From Bacillota bacterium (GTDB lineage Bacteria; Bacillota; Clostridia; Acetivibrionales; DSM-1351): a DNA stretch of 57,830 nucleotides. Made by a program: the position numbers and the translations under genes. Position 1 is the first letter of the stretch; every line of letters begins with the position of its first letter. Positions 45,219-53,590 of this stretch are shown here, in pieces. The DNA lies in contig JAEZIB010000133.1 of assembly GCA_023416275.1 (NCBI GenBank), positions 1 through 57,830 on the forward strand, in the 5' to 3' direction. The notes beneath the pieces were generated by a model. The model did no database searches and had not been told where the DNA came from. It was given only the letters and a program-made list of their open reading frames with translations.

Positions 45219-45504
45219 ACCAAATTTTATAGCCCAAAGTGGGCGTGGGAGGTCAACAGCTCGAAAACATGGTTTGTTCTAACATGGTACATTTTCGAGC
45301 ACCAAAAACCACAAGTGTTTTTTGCAGTTTTTGGCTTTTGAACTACACTGCTAATTTCCAAATTTTAACCCAAAGCGGGAGTAGGAAGTTAACAGCTCGA
45401 AAACATAGTTTGTACTAACATTGTACATTTTCGAGCTGTTTATTGCCGAGGTACTACACTGCTAGTTTTACAAAATTTAACCCAAAGTGGCGTAGGAGGT
45501 TAAT
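45219..45504 (+). repeat. Tandem E-H-E-H-E array between floA and the small gene
   Basis: Element E copies e (45219-45256), f (45358-45392) and g (45470-45504) alternate with hairpin H copies H2 (45258-45300, stem GCTCGAAAA) and H3 (45393-45438, stem CAGCTCGAAAA/TTTTCGAGCTG then TTT). The junction GGAGGTCAACAGCTCGAAAA or GGAAGTTAACAGCTCGAAAA is conserved, and the spacers before E copies f and g share ACTACACTGCTA. Only copy g leads into an ATG; copies e and f run straight into a hairpin. It looks like repeated duplication of a leader-plus-terminator unit. Confidence 0.7.
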
Positions 45505-45804
45505 ATGAATACAGATATAATGGATAATACAAACACCAAAAAAACAAATCAGGAAACAGCTAAGGCTGTCTCCCCCTCAATGTCAAATACAACTAATACA
45601 ATTTTAGAAAAAAAGCCAGACATTATTAGTGTGCCTCCTTCAAAAGACACTTTTGCACAAGTAAATACTAATGATACTATAACAAATCTTTTTGTTAATT
45701 TTAATAGCGATAACCTTGTACAAGGCTTAATTATGTCAGAAATTCTTGGAAGCCCTAAGGCAAAAAAATGGAGAGGTAATACTTTATGGAACTCAAGGTT
45801 CTAA
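45505..45804 (+). CDS. Small hydrophilic hypothetical protein in the floA-response-regulator operon
   Basis: 99 residues starting in element E copy g (GGAGG, 6 bases before ATG). The first 75 residues are Asn/Thr/Lys-rich and probably disordered; the end (DNLVQGLIMSEILGSPKAKK) is amphipathic and looks like the conserved functional part. No signal or membrane segment. Its last 19 bases overlap the response-regulator gene, indicating translational coupling. Family not recognised. Confidence 0.7.
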   Translation: MNTDIMDNTNTKKTNQETAKAVSPSMSNTTNTILEKKPDIISVPPSKDTFAQVNTNDTITNLFVNFNSDNLVQGLIMSEILGSPKAKKWRGNTLWNSRF

Positions 45805-46529
45805 TTATTGATGATGATGAAGGCATGAGATTGATACTAAAAAAAATAATTTCAAAAACTCAAGGGTTTACTTTGGTTGGTGAGGCTGAAAGCGGAGAAA
45901 TTGGTTTAAGTCTCGTAGAAACCCTATCCCCTCACATTATATTTTTGGATGTAGAAATGCCCGGCATGGATGGTGTTATGTGTGCAAAAAAAATTATTGA
46001 CATTGCACCAAAGACATTTATTATTTTTGCCACTGCCCATGAAGAATATATGTCAGAAGCCTTTGAAGTATATGCATCAGATTACTTGATTAAGCCCTTT
46101 AAAATTGACAGGGTGCTTACAACTTTAGAGCGAATTAAAGAAATCTTTATAAATAAGGATACAACTTCTCCAAAGCAAAGCTTCCTCAATAATGACAGTC
46201 TTTCTAAGCTTGTTATTAAGGGTAAGGATGGTACCAGCTTCATTGATTGTAAAGATATTATCTTTATAGAACGGGAAAACCGCAATACAATCATTCACAC
46301 TATTGATGAAAAAATAACTTCTTCTGAAAATTTAAGTGAAATTGAGGAGCGCTTAGACAAAACAACCTTCTTTAGAAGCCATAAATCATACATAATTAAT
46401 CTATCTATGATTTATAAAATTCATCCTTACGGACGCTGGACTCATATTGTTAAGCTCAAAAATACTGATAAAGACGCACTTTTAACACATGAGAAGTATG
46501 AATATTTAGAAAAAATTTTTAGAATATAA
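45786..46529 (+). CDS. LytTR-family response regulator
   Basis: 247 residues with ribosome site GAGGT. Receiver domain (1-120): acidic pair in LIIDDDEG, phosphorylated Asp in IIFLDVEMPGMDG, Thr in FATAHEEY, Lys in YLIKPFK. LytTR DNA-binding domain (about 140-247): SFIDCKDIIFIERENRN, ERLDKTTFFRSHKSYIINL, and the typical HPYGRWTHIVKL strand. Its partner is probably the histidine kinase at 42.5 kb, since LytTR regulators commonly pair with this kinase type and both lie in one co-directional block around nfeD-floA. Confidence 0.92.
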   Translation: MELKVLIIDDDEGMRLILKKIISKTQGFTLVGEAESGEIGLSLVETLSPHIIFLDVEMPGMDGVMCAKKIIDIAPKTFIIFATAHEEYMSEAFEVYASDYLIKPFKIDRVLTTLERIKEIFINKDTTSPKQSFLNNDSLSKLVIKGKDGTSFIDCKDIIFIERENRNTIIHTIDEKITSSENLSEIEERLDKTTFFRSHKSYIINLSMIYKIHPYGRWTHIVKLKNTDKDALLTHEKYEYLEKIFRI

Positions 46530-46550
46530 CGAGGCAAAAATTAAAAATAT

Positions 46551-46583
46551 AGCCTGCCGTTAAAATTATTGTAATGGCAGGCT
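46551..46583. terminator. Hairpin between convergent genes
   Basis: AGCCTGCC (46551-46558) and GGCAGGCT (46576-46583) form an 8-bp GC-rich stem between the response-regulator and c-di-GMP genes. T-runs are weak on both sides; probably bidirectional. Confidence 0.6.
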
Positions 46584-46618
46584 GTATTATTAATATATCA
46601 CTGTATGTTATGTTAGTA

Positions 46619-49600
46619 TTAATCTGAAGAATTTGTGTTATTCGTATAAACTTCAACATACTCAATAAACTGATTAACAGATAAAGGCTTAGAATATATA
46701 AAGCCCTGTACCACATCACACCCTATCTCTCTCAAAAAATTAACTTTTTCACAGTCTTCAATGCCTTCAGCAACAATCTTCATTCCTAGGCCCTTCGCCA
46801 TTGTAACCACACTTGTAATTACTGAATAATCACGCTGCTTGTTATTGGACTCTTTAAAAAACAGTCTATCCATCTTAATTACATCTACTGGTAATTCTTT
46901 AAGTAGATTCAGTGATGAGCTCCCAGCTCCAAAATCATCTAAGGCACAGGAGAAACCGCTTTTCTGTAGTTTTTCCATAATATTTTTAAAGGTATCATAA
47001 TCTTCAAAGACAGCACTTTCGGTAAATTCAATCTCAATTGCTCCATCGGGAATGTTATATTTATCTTTAATAGATATATAATATTCAATAAAATCTTCAT
47101 ATTCTAAATCTATTTTTGAGACATTAACCGCAATTCTTATATTTTTACACCAGTCTTCCTCAATATACCTACTAATAAATCTACAAGTAAGCTCCATAAT
47201 ATGACGATCCAATTTAGCAATAAATCCGTTCTTCTCAAATGCTGGAATAAATGTTGCAGGGTAAATAATAGTTCCATCTGATTTAATCCATCTCACGAGA
47301 GCTTCCGCACTTAATACTCTATCCTTCATCTGTATATAATGCTGTGGCTGCAAGTATATTTGAAATTCATTTTTCTCAATTGCTTCCTCAAAGGACCTTA
47401 TAATTTCTGTTTCCTCAATGAATTTGTCACGCATCTTTTCATCATAAATAACAAGCCGTTTTGCATCATCTAAACCTGTCTGAAGTGCAAAGTTTGCTCT
47501 CTCAATCATATCTTTAACAGAATATTTATTAGTTTCTTTGCATAAATAAATACCACAACTAATTTTCATTGAATAATCTGACTTTATCCGAAGTTCATAT
47601 TCATCAATAGCCATATTAAATTTTAAAACCCAATTTTCAATATCACCAATTTGTATATATGAAAAAAATACTATATATTGCCTATCAGAATATTTGGTAA
47701 CAATACTGTCTTTAGGCAGATGAATATCAATGAGTTCGCCCAAATGCTTAATAATATCATTTCCTTTTTGGCGTCCATATATATTTAAATACAATTCATA
47801 ATTCTGAATTTGTATACTGATAAATGCGTATTTTTCACATACACAATCTTTAAATTTTTTATCAACCTCTGTTTCAAAGTAAGTCTTATTCAATATTTTA
47901 GTTAAAACCTTATTCTTGTTTAAGCTTCTATATATGAATTTTTGGTTATACATCTGCTTATCTGCATCTGCTATAATTTCACTAAGGCTTCTGTTTTCAG
48001 AAGGTGTAGCCAAAGTGCCTCCAAGGCTAACAGAGATATTTATTGGCATATCATATAAATCCTTTGCCGTTTCCACATAATCATTAATCTCATCTATTAA
48101 ATCATTTATATGATTCTGTGCATAATCTCCTGCCAATAAAAGCGTAAATTCATCTCCACCAGTACGAAATGCCATCCCCTTAAGCTTTTTTATATTAAGC
48201 TGATTTTCTAAAGCATCTGCTAGAATACGAAGAGCCTTGTCGCCCCATTCATGTCCATAACAATCATTTATTGTTTTTAAATTGTTAATATCTCCAACTA
48301 TACAAATCAAATTTTGACCTGAGTTCTTGGCATTCTCATATACACTCAGCGCATAAAGCTCAAAGCCATTTCTGCTATAAATTCCAGTAAGTAAATCCTT
48401 TACAGCATAGCGCTCTAATTTTACATACATTTCATGTAAAGCATGTTCCTGTCTTTGGGCTTGCAGAGCACTATCTAAAATATGAACCCAATGTCGATAA
48501 TTACGATTTAAAAACTCAGGTTTACCCTCAAAACAAATTACAGTATATCCAAAAACTATTCCGTAAAAATGCAGCGGCATAAAATAGTAAATCATTGTTT
48601 CATCTCTTTGCCTATCTATATATGGAAGCATCTGCAATTTGGAAAAGCTCTTTACTGTTGGATAATTGTCGGCTTTGTTTTTGCGTTCTTCAACTAAAAT
48701 AATATTGTCTGAATATATATCTTCTTCATCCTGTTTGTCCAACCAGTTGTCATTAAGGCAAATGTACAAGTCACTATAATTACCTAAATTCCATAAATAA
48801 GCTTTACATCTCTCAAAGCAATCTTCAGGATTGTCTAAAGAGAGCAAGTCCTCCATCATAAAATTATACTTTAAAAAATGATTTTCAAAGGAGTGGATTT
48901 CTGCATTTTTCCATACATCATAAGTAAGCGGAATATTTATCTCCTGATGAGGAGGCTCACATCCACAGGTATTCCATATTATAAGTTTAGAATACTCATC
49001 CTTTTGTTCAGGAAGTGTAGTATTGTATAGCATCTCATAGATTTTTCGGACTGCACTTTCTCCAAGAGCTTTTCCTGAACGTAAGGTGGAGCTTATGTAA
49101 AAATTTTCTTTAACATTACGGTCAGTTGCATCATATCCTGTCACTATAATATCTTGAGGTATGCGAAGCCCTCTTTTTGTTAATTCCTCATAGACATCAA
49201 CTGCCATTAACTGATTAGCACAAGCAATTGCCTGTGGAAGCTTTTCCCTTTTCAAAAGCTCATCAACCATAACTCCTGTACAGTTATAGTAAAAAGTGCC
49301 TTCAAAAATGAGAGACTCATCTATCTGAATTTGACGTTCCTTTAGAACCTCTGTATATGCTTTGAGCCTGTTAATGGAATGTTCATGATATAGAGGCCCT
49401 GATATAAATGCAATAGAAGTAAATCCATGTACATCTGTCAAATGATATATCATACGTTTCATAAGAGCTTTATCGTCAAATTTGAGAGTAGGGAAATAGT
49501 CGCTATCATAATCAATACATAATACCGGTCCAACAAATTCATTACGAACCTTTTCCTCAATTTGTCTTGCAACTCCCGGTATACACAAGGATTCGGGAAC

Positions 49601-49825
49601 CAACAAAATTGCATCCAACTCCTTGAAATTGATTAGGTCGTAAATTGCACCTTCTCCTTTAATATACCTAAATTGACCCATTGTTTGGTTAAAATTTGTA
49701 AACACAAACAAATCAAAATTTAATTTTTTAGCCTCATTCGCAATACCAGTTAACAAAGTCATACAATGAGGTGCTTCTGCCTCTCCTATTAATACACCAA
49801 TTCGTTTTCTCATAGGTCTATCCAT
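46619..49825 (-). CDS. Cytosolic LacI-like-sensor / GGDEF / degenerate GGDEF / EAL protein
   Basis: 1068 residues with no signal peptide or membrane helix. Order: LacI-type periplasmic-binding-protein-like sensor (about 5-300; RIGVLIGEAEAPHCMTLLTG, DVHGFTSIAFISG, IPQDIIVTGYDATD) without a HTH; a GAF-like middle region (about 305-475); GGDEF (about 490-650) with intact GGDEF in AFRTGGDEFTLLL but no RxxD I-site; a second GGDEF-like domain (about 660-815) with SDRQY replacing GGDEF; EAL (about 830-1060) with EALVRW, EFTESAVFE, DDFGAGSSSL and VAEGIED. Catalytic residues for both synthesis and breakdown of c-di-GMP look intact. The sensor suggests control by a cytoplasmic sugar. Either Met1 or Met5 could be the start; the ribosome site is weak. 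Confidence 0.92.
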   Translation of the reverse strand: MDRPMRKRIGVLIGEAEAPHCMTLLTGIANEAKKLNFDLFVFTNFNQTMGQFRYIKGEGAIYDLINFKELDAILLVPESLCIPGVARQIEEKVRNEFVGPVLCIDYDSDYFPTLKFDDKALMKRMIYHLTDVHGFTSIAFISGPLYHEHSINRLKAYTEVLKERQIQIDESLIFEGTFYYNCTGVMVDELLKREKLPQAIACANQLMAVDVYEELTKRGLRIPQDIIVTGYDATDRNVKENFYISSTLRSGKALGESAVRKIYEMLYNTTLPEQKDEYSKLIIWNTCGCEPPHQEINIPLTYDVWKNAEIHSFENHFLKYNFMMEDLLSLDNPEDCFERCKAYLWNLGNYSDLYICLNDNWLDKQDEEDIYSDNIILVEERKNKADNYPTVKSFSKLQMLPYIDRQRDETMIYYFMPLHFYGIVFGYTVICFEGKPEFLNRNYRHWVHILDSALQAQRQEHALHEMYVKLERYAVKDLLTGIYSRNGFELYALSVYENAKNSGQNLICIVGDINNLKTINDCYGHEWGDKALRILADALENQLNIKKLKGMAFRTGGDEFTLLLAGDYAQNHINDLIDEINDYVETAKDLYDMPINISVSLGGTLATPSENRSLSEIIADADKQMYNQKFIYRSLNKNKVLTKILNKTYFETEVDKKFKDCVCEKYAFISIQIQNYELYLNIYGRQKGNDIIKHLGELIDIHLPKDSIVTKYSDRQYIVFFSYIQIGDIENWVLKFNMAIDEYELRIKSDYSMKISCGIYLCKETNKYSVKDMIERANFALQTGLDDAKRLVIYDEKMRDKFIEETEIIRSFEEAIEKNEFQIYLQPQHYIQMKDRVLSAEALVRWIKSDGTIIYPATFIPAFEKNGFIAKLDRHIMELTCRFISRYIEEDWCKNIRIAVNVSKIDLEYEDFIEYYISIKDKYNIPDGAIEIEFTESAVFEDYDTFKNIMEKLQKSGFSCALDDFGAGSSSLNLLKELPVDVIKMDRLFFKESNNKQRDYSVITSVVTMAKGLGMKIVAEGIEDCEKVNFLREIGCDVVQGFIYSKPLSVNQFIEYVEVYTNNTNSSD

Positions 49826-49895
49826 GCCTAGTATTTATACATCAAAAAGTACCAGCATGAACTCAAATCCCCCTTTTTATCAACATATGCAAGCT

Positions 49896-49985
49896 ATCCA
49901 GCAGCTTGCGTTGTCTCATAATCACGTTTATACAGCAACTTGCATTGTTTCATCATTATTAAGTTGGTTCTAGCAACTTGCGCTG
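49896..49985 (-). repeat. Three short direct repeats in the leader of the c-di-GMP gene
   Basis: On the plus strand AGCAGCTTGCGTTGTCTCAT (from 49900), AGCAACTTGCATTGTTTCAT (from 49934) and AGCAACTTGCG (from 49972) repeat at 34- and 38-base spacing. On the minus strand, the sense of the gene, GCAAGC/GCTTGC and AAGTTG/CAACTT can form small hairpins. They may be regulator binding sites or structured leader repeats. The remaining part of the 580-base gap (49826-50405) is AT-rich and shows no gene. Confidence 0.5.
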
Positions 49986-50405
49986 AATATACTAAAATAA
50001 AATACATTCAAAACTATTTAAAAGTGGTTACTTTCTTCAACCTTTTAAAGAAATCATTGCGAATGAGACCTATATAAGTAGTCATTTATGTAATAAAAAA
50101 TTCACCATAAAATTTCAAAATATTGTAAAATATCTTTAAATTACTGCTGCTTTTTACTCATACTAAAATTTTATCATATATAGTCAAAATATCATATAGA
50201 CAATTTTAACTACCATTTTTATCCACTTAACTTAGCTTTTCGTTTTATTTTTACAAAATTTACTTGTCTTTTAAGAAATCTATTAAATACTGTATATATA
50301 ACAGTTATTATTTTTCTTTTTTGTTGTATTAATTTTAATTTTATCATAAAATCCCTTATTTTTCTTCATCATATTTTTATTTAATAGTATTTTTTATACC
50401 TATAA

Positions 50406-51053
50406 TTAACTTGATTGTCTGCCTTTTACTAAGCTTATCATTCCCACTGTAAGATTTACGATAGTTTCTGCCATAAAATAAGGGGATTTTTTCAAATCAT
50501 CATCAAGCCATTTCTGAACTATACCTACACAGCCTGTAATTGTAAAGGAATATATATATTCTGCATCTTCCTTAGAAATCTTTGTGTTATCAGTTAATTC
50601 CGAAATAATTATATCGTATACAAGCACCATTATCTTTTTTTGAAAACTAAAATCCCCACGCTCACTAAGCAACAATTTACACAACTTTGCATTTTCTTTT
50701 ATATACTCAAAGGTTTTCTCAGCCAATAGAATAGCATTTATCTCACTGTTTTTTTGACCAAATGCCAAAATATGCTCGTTTATATTATTTAGCAATTCAT
50801 CCTCTATTTTTCGGAGCAAATCATATTGATCGTTGTAATGGGAATAAAAGGTGGCACGATTGATATCCGCAACCGCACAAATTTCCTTGATAGATATTTG
50901 CGATATGTCTTTTTGTTCAAGAAGTTTTATAAAGCTTTCTTTTAATACCATCTTTGTGTATTTGACTCTTCTATCGCCTTTTTCGTTTTTCATTTTATTT
51001 ATACACCTATCCCTCTCTAGAAACTTGTTTCTTCTGTACTTCTGCTTACCCAA
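50406..51053 (-). CDS. TetR-family transcriptional regulator
   Basis: 215 residues as drawn. HTH near residues 50-75: ISQISIKEICAVADINRATF followed by YSHYNDQYDLLRKIEDE. The C-terminal all-helical domain (about 95-210) is ligand-binding; ligand unknown. TTG 51053 has a good ribosome site (GGAGGGG, 10 bases); ATG 50993 (MKNEKGDRRVKYTK) gives the more usual TetR N terminus but has only AGGTG at about 10 bases. It is divergent from the MMPL transporter gene, the standard arrangement for a TetR repressor of an export system. Confidence 0.9.
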   Translation of the reverse strand: MGKQKYRRNKFLERDRCINKMKNEKGDRRVKYTKMVLKESFIKLLEQKDISQISIKEICAVADINRATFYSHYNDQYDLLRKIEDELLNNINEHILAFGQKNSEINAILLAEKTFEYIKENAKLCKLLLSERGDFSFQKKIMVLVYDIIISELTDNTKISKEDAEYIYSFTITGCVGIVQKWLDDDLKKSPYFMAETIVNLTVGMISLVKGRQSS

Positions 51054-51468
51054 GGCCTAAAAGCCCCTCCGTTAAGGCATTACAAAATTTCTAATATATA
51101 AAGACCTTATACTAAATTCGCACTAAAAATAAATAGCCGTATTTGCGGTGATGGAGTGATGCTCGCAAATGTTGTTTCAAAACAGTACATTATTTTTATT
51201 GAATTACATATTATTAAAAACATAGTATATAAACTTTTTAGCAAAATAATCAATCTTCACCGATAAATAGAACTTACAAAGCAGTAATCTTACTTGAAAA
51301 CAATGCTCTGCACACCTAAAAGAAATGAAAAAGCAGCTTAAATTTAATAATACTAATTTTAACCTTATGAGTTAATTACTCAACACTTTTATTAATAATG
51401 TTTAACAACTAACATTTTTTAATTATTTGTATGTTGAATTATAATCATAACGTAATTAAACTATACAT

Positions 51469-51496
51469 ATGACATTTTGTCAACACAGTGTATAAT
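51469..51496 (+). promoter_or_regulatory. Promoter of the MMPL operon with overlapping palindromic operator
   Basis: ATGACA (51469-51474) and TATAAT (51491-51496) are 16 bases apart. TGACATTTTGTCA (51470-51482) is a perfect 5-bp-arm palindrome overlapping the -35 box, well placed for repression by the divergent TetR protein. The rest of the 461-base gap shows no gene or repeat. Confidence 0.55.
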
Positions 51497-51514
51497 AAAT
51501 AAGGAGGATATGTA

Positions 51515-53557
51515 GTGGTTAATTTTTCTCAGGGAATTATCAGACACAAGAAAACCATTCTATTAATGTTTTTGTGCGTCGCATTATTAAGCGCACTTCT
51601 ATCACTAAAGGTTTCTGTTAACTACGATATGGTGGATTATCTGCCAAAAGATGCGCAGTCTACAACCGCAATAAAAATAATGCAGGAAGAATTTGGTGGT
51701 GAAACAGCAAATGCAAGAGTTATGCTTACAAACGTGTCAATACAGGAAGCACTTGAATACAAGCAGAAAATTTCTGAAATTGAAGGAGTTACATCTGTAA
51801 GCTGGCTTGACAATATACTAGGTTTAGATACGCTACAAACTAAGCCACTTGATGTTCTAGATTCATCTATTGTTAAAAACTATTATAAGGATAAAAATGC
51901 CTTGTTTACCTTGTCTATTGAATCTGGCAAGGAATCAGTTGCAGTCAATGCTATATATGAATTAATAGGAGAAAATAACGCAGCTGCCGGAGATGCCGTA
52001 AATGCAGCTGAAACTCAAGCAATGTCAGTGTCTGAAGTAATGAATGCAATGTTTATATTACTTCCGATAATTATAATTATTCTTATAATTTCAACAACCT
52101 CATGGATAGAGCCATTACTGTTCTTGTTCACTATAGGTATAGCAATAGTTATCAATATGGGAACAAACATTATATTTGGTGAAATATCCTTTATAACACA
52201 GACTGTGAGTCCTATTCTGCAACTAGCAGTTTCCTTGGATTATGCAATTTTTCTGCTGCACAGCTTCAGACATCATCGTATGTCACATGAACCAACGCAA
52301 GCTATGTTGCTTGCCATGAAAGAGTCTATGCCCACTGTAGCAGCAAGCGCAGCCACAACAGTAGTAGGTTTTGCTGCACTTATTTTTATGCGCTTTGGTA
52401 TAGGTGCTGATCTAGGAATCAACTTGTTAAAAGGCATTATTCTCAGCTTTATTTCTGTTATGGTATTTCTGCCTGTTTTAACGCTGATTTCCTATAAAGC
52501 TATAGACAAAACCAGCCACCGCAAGCTAATGCCAGACTTTAAAAAACCAGGCAATTTGTTAATGAAAGTAAGGATACCATTTTTAGTGCTTGCTCTGCTT
52601 GCTGTTTTACCTAGCTTCCTAGCCCAATCTCATACAGAATTTATGTATGGAACAGGTAGTGTTACTAACGCCTCACGTGTAGGAAAGGATACAGCATTTA
52701 TTGAAGAAAAGTTCGGAAAGGAAAATGTCCTTGCAATACTTGTACCAAAAGAAAATGCAGGCAAACAATCTGAGTTTTGTGATGCACTTTCAGAAATTCC
52801 TCATGTAACAAGTGTTGTTTCCTTTGTTACAGCTGTTGGTTCAGAAATACCGCCTGAATTTGTCCCAAAAGAAGTTGTAAAAGAATTCTATTCAGAGCAT
52901 TACGCGCGAATTATTCTATACACAGACACAACTGAGGAAGGAGAAACTACTTTTGGCTTGGTGCAAACTGTCCTTGATACAGCTGCAAAGCATTATGATA
53001 CTTATTACCTGGCGGGACAGAGTACTACCTTGTATGATATGAAAAGTATTGTTTCCACAGATACAAAGCTCACTAATCTTGTGGCAATAATAGGTATATT
53101 TTTGGTATTACTAGTAACCTTCCGTTCGCCCATTTTACCATTGCTATTGCTTTTCTCAATTGAAACAGCTATTTGGGTAAATTTATCTTTCCCATATTTC
53201 ACTGATAAACCTCTAAGCTTCATTGGTTATTTAATAATCAGCACTGTGCAGCTAGGAGCAACTGTAGACTATGCCATATTGCTTACTAACGCATATATGA
53301 ACAATAGAAAAACGCTTTCTAAGAAAGATGCAATGCGAGCAACATTAGCAAATAATTTGGCAGCAATACTTACATCTGCCGTAATTCTTGCATCTGCAGG
53401 CTTTACATTAGCATTTACTACAAGTAACCCAATTATATCTGAACTAGGAACTCTTCTAGGTAGAGGCACCCTGCTCTCATTGACAATGGTAGCATGTGTA
53501 TTGCCTGCTCTACTAATATTATTAGATAAGTTTTCAATAAAAAAACAAACCCAATAA
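51515..53557 (+). CDS. MMPL/RND-superfamily transporter
   Basis: 680 residues from GTG 51515, 6 bases after AAGGAGGA. Duplicated RND layout: helix 1 (ILLMFLCVALLSALLSLKVS), periplasmic loop 1, helices 2-6 (ILLPIIIIILIISTTSWIEP, LQLAVSLDYAIFLLHSFRHH), helix 7 (about 350-370), loop 2, then helices 8-12 with TVQLGATVDYAILLTNAYM. The paired SLDYAIF/TVDYAIL motifs with membrane Asp-Tyr are the family signature for proton-driven lipid or hydrophobe export. It is much shorter than AcrB-type pumps, as is normal for MMPL/YdfJ proteins. Co-transcribed with the following gene (33-base gap). Confidence 0.93.
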   Translation: MVNFSQGIIRHKKTILLMFLCVALLSALLSLKVSVNYDMVDYLPKDAQSTTAIKIMQEEFGGETANARVMLTNVSIQEALEYKQKISEIEGVTSVSWLDNILGLDTLQTKPLDVLDSSIVKNYYKDKNALFTLSIESGKESVAVNAIYELIGENNAAAGDAVNAAETQAMSVSEVMNAMFILLPIIIIILIISTTSWIEPLLFLFTIGIAIVINMGTNIIFGEISFITQTVSPILQLAVSLDYAIFLLHSFRHHRMSHEPTQAMLLAMKESMPTVAASAATTVVGFAALIFMRFGIGADLGINLLKGIILSFISVMVFLPVLTLISYKAIDKTSHRKLMPDFKKPGNLLMKVRIPFLVLALLAVLPSFLAQSHTEFMYGTGSVTNASRVGKDTAFIEEKFGKENVLAILVPKENAGKQSEFCDALSEIPHVTSVVSFVTAVGSEIPPEFVPKEVVKEFYSEHYARIILYTDTTEEGETTFGLVQTVLDTAAKHYDTYYLAGQSTTLYDMKSIVSTDTKLTNLVAIIGIFLVLLVTFRSPILPLLLLFSIETAIWVNLSFPYFTDKPLSFIGYLIISTVQLGATVDYAILLTNAYMNNRKTLSKKDAMRATLANNLAAILTSAVILASAGFTLAFTTSNPIISELGTLLGRGTLLSLTMVACVLPALLILLDKFSIKKQTQ

Positions 53558-53590
53558 AAGAATTAAACAATTTTAGGAGTGTGATTAATT

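Noticed and set aside
45278..45420. Short ORF starting in hairpin H2 after element E copy e
   Set aside because: The ATG lies inside a stable hairpin about 25 bases from the ribosome site and the frame is made entirely of repeat sequence.
49880..49985. c-di-GMP (GEMM) riboswitch before the GGDEF/EAL gene
   Set aside because: GACAACGCAAGC loosely recalls GEMM, but the conserved helices and tetraloop receptor context are absent.
49896..49985. CRISPR array
   Set aside because: Only three degenerate short repeats, no constant spacers and no cas genes in the window.
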